Shown here: positions 22,926 to 33,830 of the stretch, in pieces | Layout: the number at the start of each line of letters is the position of its first letter | Position numbering within the stretch: the first letter of the stretch is position 1 | Source: Bombyx mori | Lineage: Eukaryota > Arthropoda > Insecta > Lepidoptera > Bombycidae | Assembly: GCF_030269925.1 (NCBI RefSeq) | Contig: NC_085119.1 | Location: 14,295,001 to 14,359,000, forward strand | Direction of reading: 5' to 3' | Length of the DNA stretch: 64,000 nt | Notes under the pieces: model-generated | Seen by the model: only the letters and a program-made list of their open reading frames with translations | What the model was told of the DNA's origin: nothing | The model's database searches: none | Translations under genes and position numbers: made by a program

Positions 22926-23087
22926 TAAAAAAGAAAATCAAAGGAAAGTCCTATAAAAATGAAGTCGAAGTCTTAATGGTATTCTAGATATAGTGGCCGA
23001 GTAGGATTGCTTTACGGCAAAAATTGGTAGGATAATGATAGGTATGTGTGATAGGTAAGCTGTTCAGAATACCGACTTGACTTGATT

Positions 23088-23245
23088 GAATCGGTGGTGC
23101 TGTAGTTAGCGCACCTGATTGTTGCCCCGATGGTCGTAGGTTCGATTCTCATATAGGGTATGCATTCGTGATGATGAACAGGTTTGTTCGCTCTTTGTCT
23201 AGGTGTTTATTACCTATAGAAGAATATATTTAAACGTATATAAGT
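23088..23245 (+). mobile_element. Second tRNA-type SINE, 5' part
   Basis: The tRNA-like head has an A-box region (GGTGGTGCTGTAGTTAGCGC) and a B box (GGTTCGATTCT). It is followed by the family body (ACAGGTTTGTTCGCTCTTTG). A CCA end and a foldable acceptor stem are lacking, so it is not a tRNA gene. It belongs with the copies at 39.0, 53.6 and 62.7-63.0 kb. Confidence 0.7.
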
Positions 23246-23251
23246 CGTAGT

Positions 23252-23670
23252 CAAGTTGTCGTGGCTAAGACGTCCGGTGCATTCGTATCTAGCGATGGAA
23301 CGGTGTTCGAATCTAGCTGGCAAGTAACAAATTTCTAATGAATTGTATTTCTAATGAAATACGTACTTAACAAATGTTCACGATTCACTTCCACGGTGAA
23401 GGAATAACATCGTGTAGTAAAAATTAAGCCCCCAAATTATAATTTGCGTAATTACTGGTGGTAGGACCTCTTGTGAGTCCGCACGGGTAGGTACCACCGG
23501 CCTGCCTATTTCTGCCGTGAAGCAGTAATGCGTTTCGGTTTGAAGGGTGGGGCAGCCGTTGTAACTATACTGAGACGTTACAATTTATGTCTCGAGGTAG
23601 GTGGCGGCATTTGCGTCGTATGTGTCTATGGGCTCCGGTAACCACTTAACACCAGGTAAGCAATAAAAAA
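23252..23670 (+). mobile_element. Bm1 SINE with head and two deletions
   Basis: The head is present, but about nine bases of the A-box region are lost (GTCGTGGCTAAGACG). The B box is GTGTTCGAATCT. The body lacks the GGGCTGTGAGCTCGTCCACC block, so ACCAGGTAAGCAATAAAA reads directly into the tail. It immediately follows the second SINE family. Confidence 0.9.
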
Positions 23671-23809
23671 TAATAATATGTAGGTATATATAAAAAGGAA
23701 ATTTAAATTTACTAGAAGTCATGAGATTGTTTAAACATTTCGTGTTAACCGCGTACATAATTGTGGGTGGCATGGGTTAATTACTCGCAAAAGCAGTATA
23801 AGATCCTGC

Positions 23810-24050
23810 GTGTGCAGATAACGATGCATTTAGGATGCTGATGGGGCTGCTTCGATTTTGCAGCGCATCGGGCATGTTTGCGAACCGACGATTTCTATGC
23901 CATATTAAGAAAGCGATGCGCGTCCTTGCTCTGCAGGGTAGGGGCTAGCTCCAACAGCATCCTGGCCATGATATTCTCTAGATTAGATGGACCTTTTCTG
24001 AATCATTGCAGAGAGGTCCACAAAACTTTCTCGTAATGCCGCTATTGCAA
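23810..24050 (+). pseudogene. LINE reverse transcriptase C-terminal remnant
   Basis: A plus-strand frame reads NDAFRMLMG followed by RFCSASGMFAN, a signature of the thumb and C-terminal region of several insect non-LTR reverse transcriptases (usual form YNDAFR...RCSASGMF). A stop codon and frame changes follow. No catalytic residues are present and no clade can be named. Confidence 0.6.
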
Positions 24051-24915
24051 TCGTATGTAGTATGTATGTATTTTGTTGTTTTCTTTTATTACCTACTGTG
24101 TCCTCACCAACTTATTTTTAAGATATAACTGTTACTAACATTTATATGGATCATTATCTGAAATAAAGAATTTAATAAATAAATAAAAAATAAAAAGAAA
24201 TGCAAATCGCATGCAAAATTTAAACATTTTCATTTCACTAACCGACTCAACCGCAGATTGTAAGCGTGAAGTTTCATTTGATCGTTCACTATGGAGGCTA
24301 TATGGTTGAATGCGTTGTAAACGAGGAGAAGCATACGTTAATATATTATATACAAACGATGCGGGCTCTTTGAATCTCGTACGTGGAAATTTGTGCAAAA
24401 TATTTGTCATTGCAAAATTTTAATGAAGTCTCTTGAAGGCTTTACGAGCTTCTGTTGGTAAGCTTTTAATCATCACTATAGGCAGATGTGCATACGCCTT
24501 ACCCGATGTGTTGGTGATTACAGCTAGTTATAGACTTAAGTATAGTCAGCGATAGCCAAGGCGATGCCCACCGCAGAAGACTTCTCTGTTGATTTCGGAG
24601 CTGGTATGTTTCAAATAATTTATCTTTAAAGGCTCTGGGAAAGGGCGTATTAGCACCAATTAGTATGGAAGGACTCTACTCCAATTGTGGGCGTTGCAAT
24701 AGTATGGTGCATTGAATATGACGATACGTTCAAACCGCACCGTACCAAAGTAAAGTTGAACAGTTTTGTTTAATACAGAGAGTTTTCAGCTTTATGTCCT
24801 TTCAATTAAGTTCAGATTCTGGAACGACCTGCACGCTATACGCTATTGCTGTGGCACTTCGACATGTTTTCTTCACCCCAAGGTTAAGGATGAGGTATTG
24901 CCAATATGAAGCTAT
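24051..24915. other. Unassigned stretch
   Basis: Near 24818-24850 a TTCTGGAACGACCTGC string could be a worn LWNELP-type LINE end, but the match is too short to call. Nothing else is seen. Confidence 0.3.
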
Positions 24916-24929
24916 ATAGACCATTTAGG

Positions 24930-25304
24930 TCTGGTCCGTAAGTTCAAAATCGCTCAGCGTGCTATGGAAAGGTATATGCTCGGAGTTTCTGTGATGGATC
25001 GAGTCAAAAATCAAGAAATCCGTCACAGAACCAAAGTAACTGGCATAGCCCTAAAGGTTAGCAAGCTGAAATGGCAATGGGCCGGACATACTTGTCGCAG
25101 AGCCGATGGCCGATGGAGCAGACGTGTTCTGGACTGGAGACCACGTACCGGTAAGCGTATCGTTGGGCGTCCCCTTGCCCGTTGGACCGATGACTTGCGG
25201 CGATATGCTGGGAAAGATTGGATGCAAATGGCGGAGGATCGTTCATTGTGGCGGACTATGGGAGAGGCCTACATCCAGCAGTGGAGAGATACAGGTTGAT
25301 GATG
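24930..25304 (+). pseudogene. RTE-like LINE, 5' truncated, with 14-bp TSD
   Basis: An uninterrupted frame from about 24931 to 25299 encodes the C-terminus of the lepidopteran endonuclease-reverse transcriptase type: VRKFKIAQRAMER, LKWQWAGHTCRR, DGRWSRRVLDWRPR and ARWTDDLRRYAGKDW, ending in QQWRDTG. The 3' tail is a short TGATGATG. ATAGACCATTTAGG is repeated exactly at 24916-24929 and 25305-25318, so both borders are known. The absence of frame damage and the perfect TSD indicate a recent insertion. RT and endonuclease domains are absent. Confidence 0.92.
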
Positions 25305-25318
25305 ATAGACCATTTAGG

Positions 25319-25934
25319 ATCAGATTTGTTATGTGCTTGCCTGTTTTGTAAGACAAAAAAGGTTGTTTCAGATGCACAGGCATGCAAAGTGCACCAAGTG
25401 ACGAGAACTTGTCTTAAAAGCGCTGTTCTCTTAATTTTCGTCGCGAGCCATCCTCGTATCAAGGGTTAACAATTTTTACAACACCCTCGAAGTTTCTCTC
25501 GCTTTAGGTGTTCAAGACAAATAAACGACCCTTATAACATGTCTTTAAACAATTATTTTACAGTTACTGGTAACGACTACTTTAACCTCCAAAGGTCGTG
25601 ATGTTAAGATAGTGCGTCATAAATTTAATGGATTACGTCTAGCACAAAATGAATGAACATTACTTTGGAAGATATTATCGTTTTATTAAAGTATTTATTT
25701 ATTATTACTAGTGGTCCCTCAGTAGTCGAAATTCTACTATAATTAATTGAAATTGTAAGTTTTCTAAACTATTATGATTCTATTGCCAAAAACTATTATA
25801 TTTCTACGAGTATAATCATAAATTTCGCCAAACTACACTTTAGACAAATATTAATAAAAACAAACAACATTTAATCTATTTTCAATTTGACCATTGACTT
25901 TAGGCAATTACAAAAGTTTGACAATAAACAAGTA
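25319..25934. other. Unassigned AT-rich stretch
   Basis: No gene or repeat recognised. The plus and minus open frames around 25218-25469 have no motif. Confidence 0.3.
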
Positions 25935-26195
25935 GTATGCATGCGTTTCAAATATATTAAGTGTATAATCTATGTGCATGCGTATGTGTGTCAAATACAT
26001 GGCAATATGTGTAATCATTTTTTTATTGATTTAATGTATTTTTTATCCATAATTAAAAAAAAAAAAAAAAAACTGCACTCTATATTCTCTATAAGTGTGG
26101 GAAATTTCATAATCCTCCGCCCGCGCAATTTTCGTAAAAAGAGGTACAAAGTTTTTGCTTCACGTTTTAATTCATACATATTTACATCTGTAGCT
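25935..26195 (-). repeat. Dispersed repeat shared with 40.4-40.7 kb
   Basis: In reverse complement it matches 40411-40660: ACGTGAAGCAAAAAC, TTTTTACGAAAATTG, GGAGGATTATGAAATTTCCC and TATAGAGAATATAGAG blocks, then an A/T-rich half. It carries a longer poly(A/T) run. Its partner begins with a Helitron-like A|TC terminus, so it may be a Helitron 5' region. Confidence 0.7.
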
Positions 26196-26279
26196 ATCTG
26201 AGTATCGATTGAATTCGCCTTTTTTGCGCTCCGCCTGAACGTCCCGAAGAACAACAAATGTGGTCACAAACGCGTTGTT

Positions 26280-26390
26280 CTATTAAATTCATTTATTCAT
26301 CATTATTCATCATTCAAATCATTTATTATCATTTATTCAATCATTTATTATCATATCATTTATTCATCATTCAAATCAATTTAAAAATTA
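26280..26390. repeat. AT-rich imperfect tandem repeat
   Basis: The words ATTTATTCATCATT, ATTCAAATCATTTATTATC and TCATTTATT recur several times in about 110 bp, forming an imperfect minisatellite. Confidence 0.8.
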
Positions 26391-26655
26391 GCGATCATAC
26401 TGACATCAGCTATCAGGAGGATATCCAGTCGCTGTTGATACAGCAATAGCTGAGGGTTTTCCTCAAATCTCTTCTGAAAAAGGACTTATCATAGCACTAA
26501 GGAAATAGCGAAGAGAGCTCGGAGGTTGGGCGATGAGCACGCTTATGGTCGTCGTCGATATAAACACTTTCACTTCACATCTGTTCGTTCAAGTCTCCCC
26601 ACCTAACGTAATCAAAGTTTTAAAACAATGTCCTCTTATCTACTATAGAAATTAG

Positions 26656-26975
26656 GTTTTTTTATTGCCCTTGTGGGCAAACGAGCATACCTAATGGTGA
26701 GTGGTTACCGTCGCCCATGGACTTCAGCAATGCCAGGGGCAGAGCCAAGCCGCTGCCTACCGCCTAATACTCTCCACAAGCCTCGTTTGAAGAAAGACAT
26801 GTCATAGCGCTCAGGAAGCACCGTGGAGGGGAGCTCATTCCATAGCCGGATGGTACGTGGCAAAAAAGACCTCTGGAAACGCACTGTGGATGACCGCAGT
26901 GGTTCCAGGTAGTATGGGTGAACTCTACTCCGGTTTGCGGGCGGTGCGATGGTAAAAACGAGATGATGGTATCAT
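26656..26975 (-). pseudogene. CR1-like LINE 3' end with ORF C-terminus
   Basis: Reversed copy with tail, 3' UTR and the C-terminal coding region (LWNELPS, FPERYDMSFFK-like and a PYYLEPLRSSTVRFQ-like region in minus-strand translation). Similar to the copies at 1.1 and 48 kb but with scattered changes. Confidence 0.85.
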
Positions 26976-27307
26976 ATAGAATAATTCATATAAACGTGTA
27001 ACGCGATAGCTGTTTTAACATAGATTTTAATTGAATAAAATCTGAATAGCGCTTACATTAATATTTTTGAGGTAAATTTCCACGTATACACACACACATG
27101 GTATCAATAATATTCGTTGTTATTACAAGCCGGCATTCCAACTTTAACATGCCCATAGCAGCCGACTGAACGCGCTTATTTGTTCTGCGGTATGCGCTCT
27201 CATTGCGCATCATTTTACTGTGGCCCACAGCAGAGCACAACCGGATCATTATCACTCGTAACCTCCAAGCTTTCGGCATGACAATTCTGCCCTATGTAGA
27301 CTACTCT

Positions 27308-27549
27308 TTTTTTATTGCTTAGGTGGGTGGACGAGCTTACAGCTCACCTGGTGTTAAGTGGTTACTGGAGCCCATAGATATCTACAACGTAAATGCGCCA
27401 CCCACCTTGAGATATAAGCTCTAATGTCTCAAGTATAGTTAAAACGGCTGCCCCACCCTTCAAACCGAAACGCATTACTGCTTCACGGCAGAAATAGGCA
27501 GGGTGGTGGTACCTACCCGCGCGGACTCACAAGAGGTCCTACCACCAGT
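27308..27549 (-). mobile_element. Bm1 SINE, headless copy
   Basis: Complete reversed body with a short T tail. It lies directly downstream (on the minus strand) of the decayed OTU-like frame and interrupts whatever followed. Confidence 0.93.
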
Positions 27550-27838
27550 AAAAAACATCATATCAAACATAATCATCACGGCACTAACATAACATTCAAG
27601 CTTAGTCTCCGAACCGTAGTCATCTATTCGCGCTGACACTAGCAAGTTAATCTTATCACGGACTTCGATTTGCTGGTACAACTCAGCTCACGGGGAGATA
27701 AGCTTGCATATAAACAATTACCGTCCAAGATTATTTGGACCGCCGGTCCACGTAGCAACAACACCGGCTCTATCTCTATCAGAAATCTTGCCTTTGTCCT
27801 TTTCACTACAAACACTTCAAAGCGAAAATCATACACGA
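27550..27838 (-). pseudogene. Decayed OTU-like cysteine protease domain
   Basis: On the minus strand a frame at 27836-27639 contains ILDGNCLYASLS. This matches the catalytic Asp-Gly-Asn-Cys signature of OTU-family deubiquitinase-type domains (usual form DGNCLFRALS). A second frame overlapping near 27681 continues with YQQIEVRDKINLLV and later ECYVSAVM. These correspond in order to the helix after the OTU cysteine and the following YLxxM-like segment. One frameshift therefore separates two halves of the same domain. The Bm1 at 27308-27549 truncates it. OTU domains occur in eukaryotic deubiquitinases and in some transposons and viruses. Which source applies here cannot be told. Confidence 0.45.
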
Positions 27839-28689
27839 ACCCGGTAAACGTTTTGGGCTAACCATTTCATACCACGTGACTCAAAGTTCAAGTAAACATA
27901 AAAAAACCTACCTAATTTGCAGAGATGATAACTATGGTTAAACTTCAAATTAATTTTCCCCGAATCTGACTTTTATTGTATGCTAACGAGCAACAAATCC
28001 GAATAAGATTCTCATAAAAAAATCCGAGATTCGCCGAGCCCTTCCTTTGATACTTTACGTTTTATTCCGTGAAATTATATTTCCGAGAATCGAGGCTTCT
28101 TACAGCATTTTCCTTTTCGTGTCAATAAAAAGCTGGTGGCCCCATTAGATGATTTGCGGTCAATCAACTGATAGATGAGCAAGAGATTTTTTTTCATTAT
28201 TTTTTTACTAGCCTTATGGTTGTGCCTGCGATCTTGTGTGGGAGGAGCACAATAATTGTCATTAATAGGACAGCGTTCAATTTTTAAGATTCGAAGAATT
28301 ACTCTTAAGACTTTGAATTTGGTAAAATAATCCTTTTGCGATATAGACGTTCACTGAGAACTAATTTTACGCCAATACTTTTTACTTATAGCCTTCAATT
28401 AATAATTTGCGGATTTTAACATGGTAGGATAATAACAGTTGCAATGATAACCGTTGCTACGGTAACCACTTTGTTCTATAATAATTGATTACTGCGGCTT
28501 CATTTGCATTACGAGGTGTTGTCCGTTCATTGTGTGGCCTAAAATGTTCGTTTTACAAGTTGTGATAAATATGAGTCTCTGGTTTGTAATTTTACACAAC
28601 TGACCATTAATCTCGGGAAAATTCAATAATATTGTAAAACTGAGTTTTAAATTAAACGCAAGTGAAACCGTGTGATACAACTACGTGTG
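27839..28689. other. Unassigned stretch
   Basis: No supported feature. The region directly 5' of the OTU-like frame on the minus strand could hold more of the same decayed gene, but I cannot follow a frame. Confidence 0.3.
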
Positions 28690-28860
28690 GGCGTGTCTTC
28701 TTCTTCTTCCTAGCGTTTTCCCGTCAAGTACCAGGGTCCGCTTCCCCACTTAAGCTCCTCTACTTTGCCTGGTCTTTGGCATCCTTCTGGGTGAGGTTAT
28801 TCTCCTTTACATCCATCTTTACCACAGCCAACCAGCGTTTCTCGGGCTTGTGAAGCTCCG
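28690..28860 (-). pseudogene. RTE-like LINE C-terminus with nonsense change
   Basis: Minus-strand translation gives KRWLAVVKMDVKENNLTQKD and then AKDQAK, a stop, and RSLSGEADPGT. RTE-type proteins end with a similar KRWMD..DM......DA.DRAKWR....ADP arrangement. Here the conserved tryptophan codon appears as TAG. The A/G-rich GAAGAAGAAG at the other edge is the element's 3' end. Confidence 0.65.
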
Positions 28861-28868
28861 ATAACTCA

Positions 28869-29219
28869 TCTATACATATAAATAAAATTGGAGTGTCTGT
28901 TTGTAATATTGAAATAACCGCTTTTTACTACATGTATATGAATATATATACGGTACATACACCAAAATGACATTTTTTACAATTTTTGTCTGTCTGTCTG
29001 TTTGTTCCGGCTAATCTCTGAAGCGGCTGGATCGATTTTGACGAGACTTTCACTGATAGGTAGCTGATGATATAAGAAGTAACTTAGGCTACTTTTTCAG
29101 ACTAGCTTCGCCACGCGGCGTCACCCGCGGTACGACAATAACCGTGGGTAACATCGCGATACTCGGCTATCAATAATAAAATTTAATGTTTCCGAAGCGA
29201 AGCGAGGGCGGGTCGCTAG
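28869..29219 (+). mobile_element. Helitron, non-autonomous, both termini intact
   Basis: The 5' end is A|TCTATACATATAAATAAAATT and the 3' end is a GC-rich GAAGCGAAGCGAGGGCGGG stretch followed by CTAG|T. This gives the host A-T insertion site, 5' TC and 3' CTRR signature of Helitrons without target duplication. The GC-rich sequence just before CTAG is consistent with the required 3' hairpin. No Rep/helicase is encoded in 351 bp, so it depends on an autonomous partner. Confidence 0.82.
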
Positions 29220-30088
29220 TCTTCTATATGAATGAAAAAGAAGTGTTTATCTACTATTCCTCCTAAAGCATTCGTCTATCGTGGTATAAATTGATACAGT
29301 TGTTATCAGCGCTCCGGGGTATATTTCTTTTATTGTACCGTTGATGTCTGACAGGTGGCGTGCGAGTACTTTTAATAAATTTGTTTACTATTCAGTATTT
29401 ATTATTTAGTATTAGTTTAGTATTTATTTATTATTTAGTATTTAATTACTTTTAATAATTTTATTCAAACAACCTAGATTATACTCCAGATTAGTGTACT
29501 TGTGAAGGTACATCATAATCAAATCAATCCGTAACAAACAGACCAACAAGAAATAATTCGGAAAATCTCTTGTTTAAATTTTCGTATTTCGTAAGGAGTA
29601 AGTTATACGTTCTATGTTTTTTTATTACTTTTATTTAATATACAGACACAACAGATTTTACCATCTTCTTATATATGTATACCGGTTGCGAAGCTGGAAA
29701 GTTTTTACTTAACGATTTTCTTTTAGAAGGGAAACTCCGTACAAAAGTTTAACACGGAAAATTTGATGTAATTGGCTTGATGATTTATTTTTATATTTTA
29801 ATATGATAGGATGTTCATCCAATTTATTATTACTTATTAAAACAATATTTAGAAGAAAAAAATGTTAATGTTTATCTGTTAAGTCCATTTTATATTTATG
29901 TTCATTCACAGAATTGACCAATTCTCGGTTGGGTTCCGCTCAGTAAGGGTTTCGTAGTTTTTATTATAACAGGCTGAACTAGCTTACGGTCAAGTGGTCA
30001 ATGACCCAAGCCAGTGTTAATTGGTCAATGAAACTCCTAAAAATGATGATGCGAATATCGAAGGTGAGCATACCCGCTCCTGTGGAGA
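29220..30088. other. Unassigned AT-rich stretch with a tandem repeat
   Basis: Positions 29386-29460 contain several imperfect copies of TATTTATTATTTAGTATT. Nothing else is recognised. Confidence 0.4.
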
Positions 30089-30208
30089 CCTTAGAATTTA
30101 TATCTCAAGATGGGTGGCGCATTTACGTTGTAGATGTCTATGGGCCCCAGTAACCACTTAACACCAGGTGGGCTGTGACCTCGTCCACCCATCTAAGCAA
30201 TAAAAAAA
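30089..30208 (+). mobile_element. Bm1 SINE, 3' part
   Basis: Well conserved from AGACCTTAGAATTTATATC to the poly(A). The 5' half is absent. Confidence 0.9.
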
Positions 30209-30930
30209 AGGCAATGTTAACTATTAACACCAGATTAGTTAACAGACGTACAATCTCCGAAATTTCATAATTCAATGCCGTCCGCGACCACTGCCTTGCC
30301 AGTTTTAATATTTAAAGATTTATCGTCCCAGAGGAGACATTAATTTCGAAGTTTCGCTACACTCCTGGCCAACAAAACTGTGTATTTCATATTCGTATAA
30401 TTATACAACATTAACCTCAACCGAATTATACTGAAAAACCGAATCACACAACAATACGAAGTACACAATTTATTATGTGAGTAATATCGGTTGCTACAGT
30501 AGCGGGCCGTTATTGAATATTTTATTAATGATACTGATAAAACGTATTCATTTTGTTTGTGTTCATTGCAACGCTTTTGTGACGCAGCGTTCCGTTTCGC
30601 GGGGCAACAGGAGCCAAAGGTATTGTGACTCGGGTCCGTGCCGCGACGACCCACCCCGCGCTACCCGCGCCCGCGCATCTGTTGCATCATTCGCACCCCC
30701 AATTAGTGCGCGCCAGACTTTGAAGCGGAATACACGCATCCCCGGTCGATACCAGAGCTGACAACCCGAGAGTCTCATGCCAGTCGGGCACCTAACATTA
30801 AACTTTCAATTAGCCTGACTTGTAATCTATACAACGTTATTATAATTTCAATTACAAATCTCTAGACGACTCAGACATTTGATAATTTTCACGCTTACCA
30901 AGAACCGATGACAGTAGTGTATTATTTAAT
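30209..30930. other. Stretch with a CpG-rich block
   Basis: Positions 30570-30770 are much more GC- and CpG-rich than their surroundings and open on both strands for 70-90 codons without recognisable motifs. It may be a first exon or promoter block, or the end of a GC-rich LINE. No poly(A) or TSD was found. Near 30893 the ACCGATGACAGT string links to the dispersed repeat at 57.4 kb. Confidence 0.35.
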
Positions 30931-30937
30931 TTGGTCT

Positions 30938-31194
30938 TCTTTTTTTTTTCTACCTATGCTGATAGCTTTGAGAGGCTATTTCAGCGTAACTTTAACTAGT
31001 ATGTTAGCTCACGGAGCTCAAACCGGAGTGATGCTAACACTGACCCTAGCAAGAGCAGTGCTTCGTAGGATCTACCACCGGATCGGAAACGCGACCCACT
31101 AAGATGAAGGCTAGAAACTCAGTGGGCTGTGTCTATGGTTTAATTCGCTCGTCGATCCCTTCATCGCAAGCCCGGTGACCGGAGTTGGTCTAAT
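30938..31194 (-). mobile_element. Jockey-like LINE 3' tail with 7-bp TSD
   Basis: Poly(T) start, then the shared Jockey 3' UTR (CTACCACCGGATCGGAAACG, GAAACTCAGTGGGCTG). TTGGTCT at 30931-30937 and 31195-31201 brackets it. More diverged than the copies at 8.3 and 53 kb. Confidence 0.8.
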
Positions 31195-31201
31195 TTCCTA
31201 C

Positions 31202-31784
31202 TAAGGTCACTGAGATTTTTTTCTCGGCCGTTTATCGTTAATTCATCTTTTTTAATCGTGTTTCTGAAGTTTTAACTTTTATTATTTATATTTACTTATT
31301 TAGTAGTCTACATGTGCGCAAAAGCACACACGCGTCATTTCAAATGGCTATAAAATACATTTATACTAGCGCTTGAGTAGCGACTACGCCATTTACTTCT
31401 AATGAAATGATAAATTTAGTATTTCAATCAAAATCTTCTCAACATAGTTTTAAATATTTGCTATATTTAATCTACATTTTTAATTATAAATGCTAAAAAG
31501 CACAACAGATAGAGAAATATCTCAACCTCCAACTTCAATGACTAAGGGTATCTCAGCATCCTTGAAACACAAACACTTACATTTAACTAAGCTTTGCTAA
31601 GTTTATCAGTAGTATTAAGTAATTCGAGCTGTATAATCGACTAGGAACTATTTATTTAAAGGCTGCATTTTTGCAACTCAAATTTTACAGTTTCTACTAC
31701 TTAACGACTGCAAATCTATTTTTATTATTTTTAAATTTAATAAAAAAAACACTGGGGCATTGAAATTCTCAGCCATTTCTGGAT
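31202..31784. other. Unassigned AT-rich stretch
   Basis: No supported feature. Confidence 0.3.
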
Positions 31785-31793
31785 TTCAGACAT

Positions 31794-31981
31794 TTTTTTT
31801 TTTTGTCAGGAGGAAATCACCTAACTTCCGCCCTCCACTAGGGATGGAGGGCGGGGCATGTCGGAGTTGCACCGACTAAAACCTCCTGTCGCTCAACAAC
31901 CAGCATCCAAACCTCGCATGAGACAGAACTCATGAAAAGGCAAAGGGGGGAAAGTGAAGCGTTTAGTGCGGAGCACATCTC
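31794..31981 (-). mobile_element. Short GC-rich LINE 3' tail with 9-bp TSD
   Basis: A poly(T) start is followed by GTCAGGAGGAAATCACC and a self-complementary CCGCCCTCCACTAGG/GGATGGAGGGCGG hairpin. TTCAGACAT is repeated exactly at 31785-31793 and 31982-31990, so this is a 188-bp, heavily 5'-truncated retrotransposon insertion on the minus strand. No ORF remains and the family is not named. Confidence 0.82.
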
Positions 31982-31990
31982 TTCAGACAT

Positions 31991-33660
31991 AAATTATTTT
32001 CACATCAATTAACGTTTCATTAATTTTTTTTTGCTCTCGGACTTAGAAATATATTTGGTTTCTCAAGATACCTGTAGCAGCATACCTTAGAGACACAAGA
32101 TACATATTAGAGAGAATATTGTCTGCAGCTTCTAACTGACCCTAACAATAAGATCCCTGTGCGTCAGCCCAGAGTTTCGTTGTCCTTTTTATTACAATAC
32201 ATTTTATGGCTTCATTCGAAGGGCTTTTTGATTAATTTACTTTATGGACAATACTTACGGGCTTTTGAAGTATATAAGACTTTCTCGTACATCCCGTTGG
32301 GAGTGAAAATGAACTTTAAAAAATTATAAAAGACGTGGTAAATTGTCGGAGTGAAATATTATTTTTATAGACCTTCCCCAATGAATATGATCACGGATAG
32401 CTTACGTTCAATTACTGATTTATTTTTGTTTCTTCAACATTGATTAGGAGTTTCAATCATATTATGATTTAGTTCATCTGTAGCAATCTATATGCAACTT
32501 TATTTACTGAATATTTTGAATTTTATATGCGTAGATACGAATTTTGCATTTAATTGATATCGTAAAATTATTGCAGTTTGTTTTACTTGTTTTGTCATTC
32601 ATAGCAGATTATTCTGTAGTTCATTGGAAAGTTTGATCCACATCGAAATTTAAAATTACCGAGACAGTTAAGTCAATGGTTTACTACACAGTAATCTTTT
32701 AAATCACATTTGTTGATGAGTTTGGATGACATTTGATTTTTCATTTTATTACTATTCATAAAACACGCATCGATTACAATTGCTATTATATTTGTTTTCA
32801 TTGTAAACTAATCAGGTCTAGAGGTAATAACAGTTCAAGTGTTTTGAAGCTCATTTACAAAGTCGATCTTAACTACCTAGAAGCTAAACTTTTCGAGGAA
32901 ACCTAGCTTTATTACGAAATAAGAGAGGTTCCACTTGAGGAGTAATTGCACTCTTTATAAAGATCAGTATAGTACTTACGTAAGCCATTTAAATAAAAAT
33001 GATATCATTTATTTTCCCCATTATATGCTAACCAATACGTACGGCTTATTATGTTTTGCACTAGTTCTAATCAAACCAAAAATACCACAACACTGATGTC
33101 ATGCATCAAGATTGTCTCTAATCATGACGGCGATGGAACTACAATATCTACCTATATCGAACGTTCTATTGGGTTAATTGGATTCAATACGCCAGACGGA
33201 CTGCTCACACACGCTTTACAAGTTAGTTAATGAAAACGATCGGAAGCTTAAAGGCGATACGAAATAAAGAATATAAATAAATATTTTCGGGCTTGAAAGA
33301 AATAATCTAGGATTGTAATTTTAAAATGTAAATTCGTGTATTTTGTGATCAGCCTTTTAGTAATTGTGAATAGAAGATTTGAATCTAAATAAAAGTGTTT
33401 AATATACGCTTGTTTGGTTGAAATACAGCTAAATGAATCCATCACTAACGACGTAAGTAAGTCATTTTACATAATCTAACTTACGACAATGTCAAATTAT
33501 TCCTGTATTGTGGAACCACTCTACAGCCTAATATCACAATGATTTTACCCAAAAATTCATCAGATTAAGCTTTATCTATGTACTGATTTTGTGTGTTGCA
33601 TGTTTACGATGACAAGTGAACTACATAACGCACTGCATAGAAGTTATGGGGTGAAAGTAC
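31991..33660. other. Unassigned AT-rich stretch of 1.7 kb
   Basis: No ORF longer than chance, no SINE and no LINE signal. This is one of the emptiest parts of the window. Confidence 0.4.
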
Positions 33661-33830
33661 TCTGAGGAATGATGTATGGTGACCGTTTTGAGAACACTTT
33701 TAAGTCCCATGATTACACAATCGAGACTTATTCTAAATGAAACTATCCACGTTGTATTGTTTACGGACTTCGATAACCACTTAGTGCTAGAAGGGTCGCA
33801 AGGTCGTTCGTCGATACAATAAAAAAAGAC
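33661..33830 (+). mobile_element. Possible degenerate Bm1 3' end
   Basis: TTTACGGACTTCGATAACCA, CTTAGTGCTAGAAGGG and GATACAATAAAAAAAG loosely follow the Bm1 3' end order. The match is weak. Confidence 0.35.

Noticed and set aside
23088..23160. Possible tRNA gene (A- and B-box-like sequences)
   Set aside because: No foldable acceptor stem or complete cloverleaf; the segment continues into a repeated body, so it is a SINE head. The same applies at 39030, 62950 and all Bm1 heads.
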